Source of the DNA: Hirsutella rhossiliensis
Taxonomy: Eukaryota > Ascomycota > Sordariomycetes > Hypocreales > Ophiocordycipitaceae
Assembly: GCF_020360975.1 (NCBI RefSeq)
Contig: NW_025408667.1
Location: 6,076,001-6,140,000 of the forward strand
Direction: 5' to 3'
DNA length: 64,000 bases
In this document: in pieces, positions 1 to 11,139 of the stretch
Layout: each line of letters starts with the position of its first letter
Numbering within the stretch: the stretch's first letter is position 1
Notes under the pieces: model-generated
What the model was told of the DNA's origin: nothing
The model's database searches: none
Seen by the model: the letters and a program-made list of their open reading frames with translations, nothing else
Translations under genes and position numbers: made by a program

Positions 1-2
1 GC

Positions 3-844
3 CATGGCTCCCACCACACAAGGCAATTCATTCAGTATTGCGACGAACACGGCATCATTCCATTCGGTATGCCCCCGAATCTCACGCATCTACTCCAGCC
101 TCTGGATGTTGTGGTATTCCAGCCATTGAAGCACTACCACGCCAAAGCGCTGGAAGTTATGGTTCGAGACGGCCTTGTCAATATAACCAAACTCGAATTT
201 CTTTCCTGCATTCAGCAAGTACGATCACAAGCCTTCAGACAAAATACTATTCGCTCTGCATTCCGAAAAACGGGAATCTGGCCACCGAATTCACAAGCGG
301 TACTCCAGCTGCTGGAGGCTCGTCAGACGAAAAAGACGCCCACTCCTCCCCCCAATTTAGAACCACACTCTTCACCATTCGAGACGCCACTGACTCTTCG
401 GCAAATAAACAAAGTAGCTGATAAACTCGAGATCGTACTCCAAGAAGACGAAGACCTAAATCCCGAATTTTCTCGCGATTTGGGTCGCTTTATTCGGGGA
501 TCGCTATCTCTGGCTACCGAACTTGTGCAGACCAAAAGAGATCTGGGAAGGACCAAAATGGCCGAACGCATCCAACAACAACGTAAGGCGATGAGAAACA
601 CGCAATTGCAATCGGGAGGTTTTGACGGTAGCCCAAGGGCGTGAAATGGTGCAGAAAGGAGGAAGACCAAATCGCTAAGGCTAGAAAGGTGATCGAGGCC
701 GCGGAGTTGAAGGCACGCAGCGCACGCAGGCGATGGTTTGAAGAGGCAGCAAAAAAGGCTCGTAAATGGAGGGCATCTGGAAGGCTGCCCAGGGTGGAAA
801 TATGCGATTCTGAGCGCGGAACGCGGTGGCTGAAGCGATTTTAG
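3..844 (+). pseudogene. pogo/Fot1-like DDE transposase, 3' remnant
   Basis: This is the C-terminal part of a Tc1/mariner-superfamily (pogo/Fot1) DDE transposase, the enzyme that cuts and pastes its own element. The frame is already open at position 3, so the gene begins upstream of the window. A reading of about 214 residues to 644 contains the diagnostic motif THLLQPLDV followed by FQPLKHYH, a block conserved in fungal pogo transposases. Near 611-660 the reading moves through two further frames, and the lysine/arginine-rich tail (KARKVIEAAELKARSARRRW) continues to 844, so at least two indels break the gene. Downstream, at about 868-897, the motif TGCGGTGT occurs twice within short near-repeats, possibly part of a terminal repeat. 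Family assignment is firm; inactivity is inferred from the frameshifts. Confidence 0.85.
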
Positions 845-1069
845 TTGGAGGAGTCGAAAATCTGGCTATTGCGGTGTACTGGCTACTGCGGTGTCCAGCA
901 CAGCTTATGGAGCTGGTGAGGAACGAACGCGAAATAAGTGGGGCGTGGCACGGGTAAGTCCCCGCTACTTCAAGGTACTTGAATGAACTTTGCCTGTGTG
1001 GACGCTCCCATGTGCGTGTCCTCATATACCTTCCGAGTACTGCAAAGTACCGGATCCGTTCTTAAACAG

Positions 1070-1624
1070 TCACGTGCTTCCTCTTAGGTGGGTCGCTAGC
1101 CGAAAACGATGTGTCGCAGACGCCTCTGTTCTGGTCTTCGACGTGCCGATGGTGTAGTAGAGCGTGTCGCTGAATGAAGGTTGCGACATCCGTGTTGATG
1201 GGCTGTGTATGTTCGATGGTAGGTATATGTGAAGGCGCTCTTCGGGCAACACCCGCATACGAATATTGAGGGCCGCTGTTGCCCGAATCTGTTGCGGCGT
1301 TGAACGCTTCGAGCTGCTCTCGAATCTGCCCAAGCCCCTCCGTGTTACGAAACTATTCTCGCGAATCCTTGCTCTCACGACCAAATCTTCGCGCGATTAC
1401 TTGATCTGAAGCTGGAGCTCTCGAATCCGGCTCTCCTGGGCACGGATGGTATCGCTCTGTTCGTGTATCGCATTCTTCGATCCTCCAATCTCACCTCCCA
1501 TTCTCCCCAACACCGCCAGACCCTCTGGAGCATCGCTTTGCCCGTCTCGCCATTGCGTGTCTTCGTGCGGCTCAACGACCAGTCCCCAGCATGAGGCTAC
1601 CAGGGACATGCCTTGAGAGCTCAT
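1070..1624 (-). pseudogene. degraded LINE ORF1 (Tad1-like) fragment
   Basis: Read on the minus strand, this stretch first encodes a coiled-coil-like segment (HEQSDTIRAQESRIRELQ) and then, in another frame, the segment SFSDTLYYTIGTSK. Both are characteristic of the ORF1 protein of fungal Tad1/I-clade LINE retrotransposons, where a coiled coil precedes a 'TDTLYCTID' block. The two parts are separated by a stop and frame changes. No reverse transcriptase follows. A second ORF1 fragment of the same kind lies at about 52650-53464. I infer a truncated, dead insertion; the LINE assignment rests on my memory of family motifs. Confidence 0.6.
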
Positions 1625-1765
1625 GTAGCTAAGACACTCGACCTAGGGATAGATGCAGAGATGTGAAGAGCACCACTTGCTTGATCCTCAAAACTCCAAA
1701 ATCGAGGAGCCATTATGTATTAGCATAGCAGGTGTATCGCAATATACAGAACAGTAGACACCACC

Positions 1766-4194
1766 TTATACTTCCATCGCCTTGATCTCATCAATAGCCT
1801 TGTCAAATGCTTTGATGATTGGCCCATAGAGAATCTCCGGATCCTTCGGTGTCCCGACAAAGAGCCCGTCCCTGTAAGGGAACAAGATCCCCCGCAATTC
1901 CCTGCAAAGGGGCTTGACACAGTCGAACTTGGGTTGCGGAAATTCCTCCAAGATGTCCTCAAATCCATCAACGTGCATATGCCCTCGTTTGGCGCTCGCA
2001 ATCTCTCGATAGCTGCCAGTGTACCACTTCGTCAACAGACTTGGCGTAGGCCGCTCCTTCTGGTTGAGCAGTAATTCCCAACCACGACGACCACACAGCC
2101 AGAGGAGCACATAGAAGAACGACTCTAGATCATGCCGGTAGGTGTGAGAGATCCCTTGCAGGACCTCAACTGCCATGAACTCCATCGTCCCAGTGCGACA
2201 GCGCGCCCCGCTGCGCCCGCTGCCCAGCTCCTTGGCAAGGTCCAGGTCGATCAGCATGCCCATGTGGCCAGTCGTTTTGCGGTCGGTTATGATTATGTTG
2301 TTCTCGGAAATGTCCCGGTGCAGGATGTTGCCTTTGAGGTGTAGGGACCTGTGTGCCTTGATGGCATCGCGAAGCGCCCCTAGAAGCTCCGATTTCGTTT
2401 CGTACTTGTGGATCGCCCGGCCAGCTGGGGAGATCACTAGACATCGAAAGACTCGATTATCATAGGGTCCATTGTTGGAAGCGAGTAGGCTCGTCCCTTG
2501 GGCTCCTTCCACATCGTACGCAACCTCGTTTTGCCTTTGGCTCGACCTTTGACTGTTGGATCTTGATCGCTTAAACGGGTTCTGACCGACATCAACTGAC
2601 TTGCGCTTTCTTAACGGCCTGTCAGCCATGCTCAAGCCTTGAAGCTCGCTGAATGACCGAGAAAGGGCACTGGGAGGCTGAGACCGGGAGAAGGACTGCG
2701 AAACGGTCGACGTAGTGCGTGGAAGACCTCGGAAGGAGTAAGGCTTCGTAAATGTCAGACCTGATCGCATCTCATTGATGCTAGTTATGCGACGATGGCC
2801 GATCAACTCAGAAATGCCCTCGACTCCTCTCTGACGGGCCAATCTGAGAAGGTCTGCCTCTGGCTTTCGCCTGTCGGACGTCCACGAGAACTTCACGACA
2901 TAACTCCAATCCTCGGAGTCCGGAGGCTTCGTGAGATAGCAAGACGTCCCACGGCAGACGACTGCCCGTTGACGGGTGAAAGGTTGCGACTCCAACCGCA
3001 GCCTCTTCCTGGCTGAAGCCCCGTCTTGGTCAACGTGTATCAAGCGACTGTTGCCATCCAGCTCTGTAAATCTGTCCAACCCCAGTTCTTCGTCATTCAT
3101 CATTGCGTAGCCGGCGATCACCTGTATGAACCGTTTGGGCTTGTCATGGATATCGAACGCGCCAGGACTGTAACATCCCGAGCGGTCAAATACCCAAACC
3201 TCCATCTCGCGCCCGCAGATTGTAAACGCGTGAACGTACCGACGTGTCGGCTGGCAGGAGAAAACATCTCGCACGTATCGGCCGATCTGGAGAAGCGTCG
3301 CCTTTTGTTGTTATTGGACGCCTTGAGCTCGCCAATCACTTCGACATCACTCCAGTCGTGCGCGGCATCTGGCGGCTGCCCATTCTTTCGCTTGACAAAG
3401 AGATCGATCTGTCGCTGAGCTTCGGCACCGACAAGATCCTTCGGGTTCGTGGTCGAATAGTAGCGGCGTCGTTTCTCCGAGAGGAAGACATCCTGGAATC
3501 GGAACCACCAGTCCAGAACTCCATCTTGCACGGGCGGATTCGGAAGGCCGGTCCACGCGCCATCGACGTGTTGGTCCTTCATCGCCTCATAGATGCCCAA
3601 GGCATGGCTTGTCCAAGTTCTCCCCTCGAAGTATTTCTCAAAGAATCCTTCCACGTCGCGGTATGTGCAAAATCTGATCTCCTCAAATACCTTTCTTTCC
3701 ACCACCTCTCGTGTCTGTTCGGTGCCTTGCTGGGAAGCGGAGGAATGGGTAATGGGCGTATTGTCGAACGTGGCCGGGATACTTTCAGGAGGCGTCGCTC
3801 GGGTGACCGTGCCGATGAGATCAAGCACGGCGCTCCAGATCTCCAAGTCGGACGCCTCTTGAATGGCGAGTCTCACAAGCGGGCGGTAGTAGCTGTAGTT
3901 GAAGTCTCCTTTTCGGAAGCGTCTAACAAGGCCTGCCAATTCGGTGATGACATCTCGGTTGCTAATCTTCGAGTGCAAATCAGGCGCTGCTTCTGTTCCC
4001 ATCAAGGTGATTAGTAGACGGGATATTGCCTTTTGACGATTCTCTGCAGAGTGGTTGACAGTATCATCATGCGATCCGGAGATCGAAATATAAGACTCCT
4101 CTGCATCCTGAAGTGACTTCTTTAGATGGTCCAGAGAGCTGTCCAAGGGGTGGCGCGCGATTACGTCGCGATCGTGTTCCGACAGAGTAGCCAT
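1766..4194 (-). CDS. FunK1-type fungal protein kinase, one apparent frameshift
   Basis: The product is a fungal-specific FunK1-family protein kinase of about 800 residues. Residues 1-298 are read from 4194 down to about 3300 and the rest from about 3300 to 1766 in another frame; the switch lies near 3290-3310. The N-terminal FunK1 region carries IGRYVRDVFSCQPTRRYVHAF and FIQVIAGYAMMNDEELGLD. The kinase region has a candidate ATP-binding lysine (VVKFSW), the catalytic HRDISENN loop near 2300-2330, DLDLAKE in place of DFG, and the activation-segment block GTMEFMAVEVL followed by YRHDLESFFYVLLWL, typical of FunK1. A Ser/Arg-rich linker lies between the two regions. The frameshift has no intron signals, so it is either a disabling mutation or a base error. 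FunK1 genes are often expanded in fungi; the substrate is unknown. Confidence 0.88.
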
Positions 4195-5399
4195 TTAATC
4201 TGGCAGCACGTAGAAAGCGCCACGATGCTGCAATGAGGTGTGGTCGACAGGCTCAGCAGACATCGCCAGGAAGGTAAGATATCACGGGGATGCTGCAAGA
4301 ATGAGGATTCGGGGCCCAAGTAGGAATGTGTCCAAAAGCGCGAAGGGATGGGTGGAAGAGCGCATGGCGTAGCTGGACATCGGGCCGATATTCATCCGGT
4401 CAGTGATGGATATGCCTCGGGCAAACACGCCAGGGTGTCCACTGGCTAAATGCTTGGATCGGCCTCATTGACGCCCGGAAGGCCTCATTATGGCTTGTGC
4501 CACTGTCGCTATGCACAGCTGGTCTTGCCGTCCGCGGTGGCGGTGGCATTTTAACATGTTCAGGCACACGGCAGCCGAGAGCCCCTGACTTAACTCCATG
4601 ATCACGCAAAAGACCGACCGCGCTTTAGGCGGGAGAAAACCCCTGACCTTGGAGCATCTACCACAGTGACATATGTCTTTCAGTGAGCGTCCACTTAACG
4701 TGTGGGCAGAGGAGGGGCTGCATGCTATCACCACTTTGGCGCCTCCCTCGAGGCGGCAACGCTCCGTGGCCCGCTACCCAATATTCAGAGGCAATCTTTC
4801 AACTCGCATAAAGGGTCAAGGGACATTAATGTCTGGAGGTGTCTCTCGAAAGCGGGTGTCCGGACGCCTGAGAGACCGGGAAAGCACGCCGTCGTCTGCC
4901 TTGCGGTATTCGTGGCTGGGCAAAAATCGGCCGACATGGATGCGGTGATGCCTATGACTCACAGGGGGTGCAGTGAAACACGAGACCCTGGCAGGGACGA
5001 TGCCCTCCTGCAGCTCTCCGCACATATGCAAAATTGGGTTGGTCGCTTTTCTACGGAGTACCGCAATCTGTTTGGCCAATGAGACACGGCTAAATCGAGC
5101 AGTCTCTACCACAATCTTCTGATGTGATTGGACCGCCATTGCTCAACTGTTAATAATATTGAGTAATGCTATCCGGGCAGCAACGGACATACCCCAAGTA
5201 TTACGACAGCGTGAAGAGCCACTATGTATGGCGATGTACGAAGTACTGTGCATTCGGTGGCAATCCAACGCAATCCAACGGTGCAAGACAAGCAAGCAGG
5301 GCGTGGTTTGCAAATTTCCGTTCGCTGCATTACTCGTGCCATGCCCCACTTTATTGACGCTCGCCCCACCTAAAGGTGAACCCCCCCATCGCTGTTAAG
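4195..5399. other. intergenic region without a supported gene
   Basis: The 1.2 kb upstream of the FunK1 start contains only short overlapping open frames on both strands with no recognisable motifs or plausible splicing. The kinase promoter should lie in the first few hundred bases. I see no terminal repeats here that would identify a mobile element. Confidence 0.5.
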
Positions 5400-6035
5400 G
5401 AAGTACCTGCGTTCAACACCTCGCTCCAGGCCGAGGGCGGCGACGGCATCCACCCGCGGACCAGGCGTGACTGTCGCCCCAAGAAGAGCCGATGACTCCT
5501 ACGAACACCCCAGGAGCTAGAGAAGCGCTCCTCCGGCAAGCCCCACGCGAGCACCTTCCGAATTGCAGGTGCGAAGATGCGCAACCCTACGACCCTCCAT
5601 TCGGCTCCACGAGCAGCGACAGCGCCGACACCGAGCAGGAAGATGCTGTAATGGGAGACGCAGCAGATGAAACCAAGACCGATGAACCGGACGACCTGCC
5701 CGACGCGGAAGGCCCAGCAGTAACGGTTGCTCACGCGGCAGAGAGCCTCATCGCCAGCCAGATGGAATCACAACAGGCAAAGCTGGCCGTCTTCCGCGCA
5801 TTCTGCACCGCCTTCGACCAGACAGCTGCCCAGTTTACCTCGGGCCACGCGCTCAGCTTCGCGAAGGACATCTCGCGCGACTTCATTAGCTACTGGGACG
5901 TCGCGCTCAACGGCGTGCCCACACGCGCCGGTAAGGCCCATAAAAGTATGGCGCAGACAGGAGGCCCCCTCCGCCAGCCTCGACCCACGGCCCCGGGAGG
6001 CCCTCTGGTCCAGCCGCCTAAGGATGACCAGCTGT
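5400..6035 (+). pseudogene. LINE ORF1/gag-like fragment, truncated at Helitron junction
   Basis: An open frame from 5492 (ATG) to a stop at 6037 would give 181 residues: an acidic Asp/Glu-rich N-terminal part, a helical segment (AVFRAFCTAFDQTAAQFTSG), and a Pro/Lys-rich tail ending in PPKDDQL. This order resembles the gag-like ORF1 of fungal LINE elements (also the source of EKA-like proteins), in which such a tail is followed by a conserved domain that is absent here. The frame stops at the point where sequence shared with Helitron-2 starts (about 6036), so the stop codon lies on the junction and the gene is probably truncated. Another frame stays open upstream from about 5410 to 5500. The family call is tentative. 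Confidence 0.4.
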
Positions 6036-6063
6036 GAATCATTGACATGTAGTTATACAGGCA

Positions 6064-7753
6064 TCAGTCTTGTAGAACATGACCGCGGTAGGCGTACGCT
6101 TCTAGGCATAGAAAGGTTCGCCCTCCTTGCCTCGGAGGGATTGTCTCAGGGGGCTGTTCGGCGTCCCTCAGCTCGCCGGCCTGAATGCCGGACGTAGACG
6201 TCTCGCAGACAGTATCAGCTTCCTGGCCGATGGCAGCCGAGTCGGGGACAAGAGTCGCCGGCTCACCAGGGGAGGGTTGAGTCTGCTCAGTCGACAGAGT
6301 ACAGTCCAAATCGCAAGATTCAGCGTCGAAAGTAGGATCGATCGAGTTTACGAGTTCATCGATGCTTCTAAAGCTGTTTTCCGCCAAGCCTCGATCAGTG
6401 TCCGGGACTATGTGGTCCGTTTGTGTCCTCCCAATGGTCGACGGTTCCTCCCTTTGCATGCGGTCCATGATGACGGCCGGAACACTGGACCCATCGGCAT
6501 ACTGCCAGCCGTCTATCTCTGCTTGGTTGATTGCGACATCCTCGTAAAGCGAGTTGCTCGGACTTGCTCCTCTGCAGCCATGCCAGGGCAGCTGCCACTC
6601 GAGATTTACGCACCTGAAGCAGGTGTCTGACGTCTGCGGAGCCAGGCTTGCCCGAACCGCTCCAAGAGACGTGGATGTTCTCAATGGCCTGCAGTAAGGG
6701 ATGAGGAAGAACCGTGGCCACAAGGTCGTCCACTTTGTTCGGGAAGACGACGATGTGTCCTTTCACGTGCTTGCGGTAACTGATTTCCGAACGGGTCTTG
6801 TTGTCGACCGTGAACTTGGTGATATAGCCAAAAAGGCGCATGCAGGGCAATGAGTCTCTCTTCGACGGGAGAGAGGTCATCAAGCTCTCCGGGGTACCGA
6901 TGCTCACAACCGATGGCCATGTTGTTGACCGAGAAGGCTTTAGGCAGCCGTCCACTGTCGAAGCTGGCGCGACACTCGCGGCACACGTCAACTCCGGCGC
7001 CCTCGTGTGGCGGAAGGCACGCCTCGCACCCTTGGACGGTCCTGGTAGCCTGCAGCAGGGAGGGCGATAAACAACCCCTCCACTGCATGGTGGTGAGTTC
7101 GCGAGGCGGCGTCTTCCGGTAGCAGAAGACGCAGTGGGAGATCGGCAACGTCCCCTCATCCGTGAACGCTTGGTAGAACGACTTAGGGGCTTCTACCTGA
7201 AGGGCAGGTGGAACTTCTTTGCACCAGGACCTTGTTGACGATGCTTGCTCCTTAGAGCGGAAACAGGCGTTATAGTGATGTAGAATAGACTCGACAGAGT
7301 CTCGTTGTAGTTGAACGGTTTCTCGCATCGGCCGGGGTCTTTTTGGGGAGCGCTTGGGCTGCGTCGGTGGCGGAGTGGGAGGTGCTTGCTCGTCTCTAGG
7401 CCGTTTCGGCGATGGCGTGGCTGGCGGTTGCTTATGTCTTTTGGAGGAGCGCTTTGGCTGCGTGGGCGGTGGAGCGGGATGTGCCTGCTCGTCTCTAATT
7501 CGTTCGGGTGATGGAGTGGCCGGGGGCTGCCCGTTACGGTATATTGGCATTGAGCTTCGCGGCGGCGGGCTCGGTCTTCAGCACGTTGGCAATCCATACC
7601 ATGCAAGACACGGAGGATCTCGTCGTGTGGGACCCTGACAAGCGGTGAAGGGCGCTGATAGGAACGGCGTTGACGGGATCTCTGCGATTCAATATCACCC
7701 AAGGTGCGGCGAACCTCCTCGGGTGAGACCGCGACGGGGTGTTCTCGCGGCAT
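6064..7753 (-). pseudogene. Helitron N-terminal protein (DUF6570-like region), frameshifted
   Basis: Translation most likely starts at the ATG at 7753 (MPREHPVAVSPEEVRRTLG), which is conserved in Helitron-2. A Pro-rich region with two 33-residue repeats follows, then a Cys-rich segment (CVFCYRK, CRECRASF), then FSVNNMAIG and LDDLSPVEERLIALHAPF, the hallmark of the DUF6570-type domain found at the N terminus of fungal and animal Helitron proteins. The frame changes in the repeat region and again near 6830, where CCAAAAAGG replaces CCAAAGGG of Helitron-2. The reading stays recognisable through HVKGHIVVFPNKVDDLV and DGWQYADGS to CLEAYAYRGHVLQD, after which a TAG appears. The product cannot be functional. 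Confidence 0.8.
7333..7530 (-). repeat. 99-bp minisatellite, two units, inside Helitron-1
   Basis: Two tandem copies of a 99-bp unit encode 33-residue repeats of the form QPPATPSPKRPRDEQ followed by PPPTQPKRS and a basic end. Helitron-2 carries about four units at the matching place, so copy number varies between element copies. The unit length is a multiple of three, which keeps the frame when whole units are gained or lost. Confidence 0.8.
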
Positions 7754-8033
7754 GGTGCACGGGGATGGCGGAGCATGGTCGCGGGGGAAGGCGGCCCGGG
7801 CAGTGGGGCCGGATCGGGCGGTCAGTCTTTTGCAAGAAGGTCGTTGTGGCCTGGCCAGTCGAAGAAGGCACGGAGGTGGCGGTGAAGAGTGGCTGGAAAG
7901 TCCGAATCAGCACGGGCGCGGGAGGGCGCGGAAGAAGGATCCTTTCGTCTCTTCGTTCCTCAAGGCAAACGAGGGGGAAGGCCGCGGAAGACGCGGAAGA
8001 AAGATCCTTTTGTCTCTTCGTTCCTCGAGGCAC

Positions 8034-8774
8034 CTTCTCTGTGGCCTGTGTGTTCCTTAATGGGGAGGCAGAGCCACAGTATACCGTTGGGCCCTACAGT
8101 GCCTTCTTTGATGTCGCTGTCCTGGACCCGGCTGAAGTCCAATCCAATGCCTGGCAGTGGACCCGGGATTGGAAAGGGTGGCGGCGACGGTGGCAGATGC
8201 TGGTACTGGGGTGAGGCACTCGAACCGGCAGGCGACGCGTGGGAAGAGCTCGCTTCGGATGACCTCCTTCAGAGACTCAACGCGTTTCTCGGCTCTTTCC
8301 GCCCGTTCCTCGACGCGTTGCAGGAGAGCTTCGATTCGTGTCAATGGATCCTCGTTGGCACCAGGGCCAGCACTCGTCGCTTTCGCCTTCGTGGCAACAA
8401 ATTTCTTTCATGGTTGGCGCGGTTCTAGGTCGAATTGCTGTGCTGGATTTAGAGGTTGACCGTGGGCGCTGGTCCTCGTCACATCGGCCGCGCGTTTGTC
8501 GCTTTGTCGTTCGTGCTGTCGTCCTCGTCATTAAGCAGTCAGCCTACTTCTGAGTATGCCAGCTATGGCTTAATATTTTTCCGCTCTTTGACTAACCCCG
8601 GTGAGCCGGAATCCTGAAAGGTAGTAGTGACTCAGAGCCCGGAGCGGCGTTTCTTTCTCCCCGGGATCCACGCTTATCGTCACCCCACGTTGGGCCGCAA
8701 AGATTTGTCGTTTAAACGGACGAGGCAGAGACGAAACGAAGCAACGAATTGATCTACCGAAGCGGACCGACTCT
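8034..8774. other. region between Helitron-1 and the next gene
   Basis: No intact gene is supported. A minus-strand stretch near 8344-8230 could encode a charged helical segment (RIEALLQRVEERAERAEKRVES) resembling the coiled coils of retroelement gag proteins, but stops and frame changes surround it. The last 200 bases should hold the promoter of the plus-strand gene that starts at 8775. Confidence 0.45.
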
Positions 8775-9548
8775 ATGGAATCGCTTGAGTCACCATCAAC
8801 GGGGGAGATACGGAGTTCCATCGAGAAACATGGGTTCTTCTTCGGCAAAGATGCGACCATGGGGCAGCGTATCGAGAAGATGGAAAATGAAGGTACTCCT
8901 TTCGCATCAGCTGGGGGATTGCGGTTTTGCAAGGTCACTGTCCTCGACAATTCGGTTAGTACGGATTCCTATTGCACAGTTATATTCTCTCATTTCAGCA
9001 GTATATACGGTCCGTTCTCGATTCTTTCTTCGTCTGGTTTGCACTAGGTCTTTACAGGTCCATCGGCGCAGCCCCCGGCGATTACACTTTCAGGAAGAGC
9101 GATCCAGGAGCCGATGGAGAGTCTCTTTTAGTCCAACTGTGGAGCAAAGGATCCAAAGTGTCCTTTTGGGGAGGTTCACACCGTCATCACTTACCCTCCG
9201 TGAAGGGGGACAATAATCTGTGGCGTGTCCCTCGCGTCATTCTCGTCCGCCTCGGCCTCAAGCCTACAGATGTTACTTTCGAGCAAGGCGGCTTGTAAGT
9301 TTACAATCCTTCGTGCTTGAAGCATCGACTCATGCGAGAGCAGTGCCATTGTGGATCCTCGAATCGTCGTCACAGTCACGGAAGGTAATGCGACCGTCTT
9401 TGCATTCGGGACGAAGGAGGTGGTTACCACGGCGTGGAGGCCGATGGAACTGCCTAAGTCACAGGATATCGAAGAAACAGTTGCCCTTATGCAAAGTGCA
9501 AACTTCGGGCTGAACGTAACATACATTGGGCAAAAGGAGGAGACATGA
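8775..9548 (+). CDS. three-exon fungal hypothetical protein, 226 aa
   Basis: The model joins exons 8775-8954, 8999-9294 and 9344-9548. Introns are 8955-8998 (GTTAGT...CAG, 44 nt) and 9295-9343 (GTAAGT...CAG, 49 nt); phases fit exactly and give 681 nt. Without the first intron the frame stops at 9047; with both introns it runs to TGA at 9546-9548. Recognisable segments include SSIEKHGFFFGKDA, GDNNLWRVPRVILVRLGLKP and VVTVTEGNATVFAFGT; the block around PRVILVRLGL and the following repeat of beta-like stretches recall a conserved but uncharacterised fungal protein family. No signal peptide or membrane segment is visible. The gene is fully open, unlike the mobile elements around it, so it is probably a real host gene. 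Function unknown. Confidence 0.75.
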
Positions 9549-10871
9549 TTAATAGGGGTTGGCTTGCGTTGCGCTACTCGTCTGCTCATACCCTCCTTGA
9601 TTCTCTGTGCCAGGAGCTGGCAGTATGCGGCCAGAAGTCTCGACAGAATGAATTTCTGGATAACCTCCATCCAACATATTTGAATGAAAGGGGTGGAGTT
9701 GTGGGTATTGCGCTGCATGATAATATGGCGTTATGGTTATGTCATTAAAAATCGGTGCATATGTGTCTTGAAGTGTACTCGGCGTTCTTTCCATATTGCC
9801 AGACAGCGAGAATGACGTCCTAGACGAGAGCTCTGCATTGGATAACCCGCTTGCCGAACCTGTGTGGCCAAGATGAGCTGAAAGTGATGTCATCGGCGTT
9901 GATTGGATGGAGATGAATGCGTTGTTTCGAGATTCGACTCCTTGTGAATCGGAACGATCAGAAACCCGTGAAGTTGAAGAAACGCTGGGTAATTACCTAC
10001 CAAGGGCGCCATCGCCGGCCTGAAATGGTCGATTTGAATCGCCATTGACAGTCGCCACGTTTCTCTTCCGGGGTTGTTCAGAATCCACCGCCTCTCGACC
10101 TCGTTTTCTGCTTTCCTCGTGACTCTTCAAGAGATTTTTTTCCAGCGTCCCGTCCAGCTGCTGAGTGGCATACCTCCGCAGCTGAGTGCATCGTTCTTTC
10201 CTGTATAATTCTTTCACGTTCTTAGTCCGTTGCTTTTTCCGTTTGCAGTTATGCCGAAGAAACTGTCGCACTCGCATGAAAGTGTCACGGCAAAACACGC
10301 AGATCTCGTAGCATCGGACATCTCCATCGTGCCTTGTCAGCAGAATGCCTTCAGGGGATGGGGGGCAGGGAGAGATACGTCGTTGGTAGTGCTTCAGAAG
10401 GTCCGGCCTCCTCTTGAACAGTTTTTTGCGGCAGCATGTTGGATATGGGCACTGGAGTCTGGGTTCATCTCCCCATCCTGGCGTGAGTGAGTATTGGTCG
10501 CTACCGGCCTCGTCGCCGTCTTCGTCGCCATCGACGTTGCTGTCGTCGCTACTATCATCGTTGGAACCGTCGCAGGCTTTCTCGCCGTGATTAGACACTA
10601 CCTCATGTTGTTGACCTAGCAGAGGCAAATGCGCTTGAGCTTCCAGCAGTCTGCCCATCAACTGATGTACTTCGAGCTGGAGAAGCGTATTAGTATGGGC
10701 TCTGTGGCTCGCCCGTACCAACCTGACCTGGAAAGCCCCGACATGGTCGCGTAATGCATTGCTCGTGTCGAACGTCTCGAAACAAACTTGGCACTGCGAT
10801 CGCCTCTCAAATCTGGCCGTCGTTTGACTTGGGTCGACAGACACGAAACGAGTCTGGAGTTCTGGCATCAT
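9549..10871 (-). CDS. C2H2-type zinc-finger transcription factor-like protein, 403 aa
   Basis: Three exons are supported: 10728-10871, 10001-10676 and 9549-9940. Intron 1 (10677-10727, 51 nt) has GT-AG ends and a perfect TACTAAT branch site. Intron 2 (9941-10000, 60 nt, GTAGGT...CAAG) removes an in-frame TAA; a longer alternative acceptor at 9878 also keeps phase. The protein has a Cys-rich segment CQVCFETFDTSNALRDH near residues 28-43, an acidic Asp-rich stretch, then CPYPTC with a downstream His, and CYEICVFCRDTF with RHNCKRKK, followed by basic and coiled regions and a Ser/Thr-rich tail. These resemble degenerate C2H2 fingers in fungal regulators. It is convergent with the 8775 gene and its stop codon (9549-9551) directly follows that gene's stop. 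Confidence 0.72.
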
Positions 10872-11039
10872 GTGGCTGAATTGTCTCGTGTCGTGTGAGC
10901 AGTGAACAAGTCATGGGCGTAGCAAGGGGCAGAAGCATGGAGGGAATCACAAAACAGTGCAATTGGTTGAAGACATATTGTACTAAGCAGAAGAAAGGGG
11001 TGTGAGCAAATTATGCATGTCGCGGGTTGCACCTCCGTC

Positions 11040-11047
11040 TATAAAAA
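11040..11047 (+). promoter_or_regulatory. TATA box of small zinc-ribbon gene
   Basis: TATAAAAA lies 93 bp before the ATG at 11140, leaving room for a short leader. It suggests that the downstream small frame is a real gene. Confidence 0.6.
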
Positions 11048-11139
11048 GGCCTACCAAGACCTCCACACCTCGAAAGTCAGTACTCTAATCGATTCCCTTG
11101 CGTCGAGACTCTAGCTGCGACACGAGCTTTCGCACAACG

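Larger units (their letters stand above)
6036..8033 (-). mobile_element. Helitron-1, truncated and internally deleted copy
   Basis: Two blocks match Helitron-2 in the same orientation: 6036-6192 matches 15462-15616, and 6185-8033 matches 17429 to about 19426. The 1.8 kb between them in Helitron-2, which encodes the Helitron_like_N and Rep region, is missing. Both ends of the missing segment carry ATGGCGGA in Helitron-2, and one similar copy (ATGCCGGA, 6185-6192) remains here, so the deletion probably arose between short direct repeats. The helicase end is also gone; the element stops abruptly at 6036 against the LINE-like fragment. The 5' (right) side ends in the shared segment that finishes near GAGGCACC at about 8033. 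Confidence 0.82.

Noticed and set aside
2132..3016. Several plus-strand open frames across the FunK1 gene
   Set aside because: They are antisense shadows of the conserved kinase reading and show no family motifs.
7330..7530. CRISPR-like tandem repeats
   Set aside because: The 99-bp units are contiguous, without spacers, and encode in-frame protein repeats; the setting is eukaryotic.
10677..10727. Retained 51-nt segment in the C2H2-type gene
   Set aside because: It is in frame without a stop, but GT-AG ends and a perfect TACTAAT branch site make it an intron.
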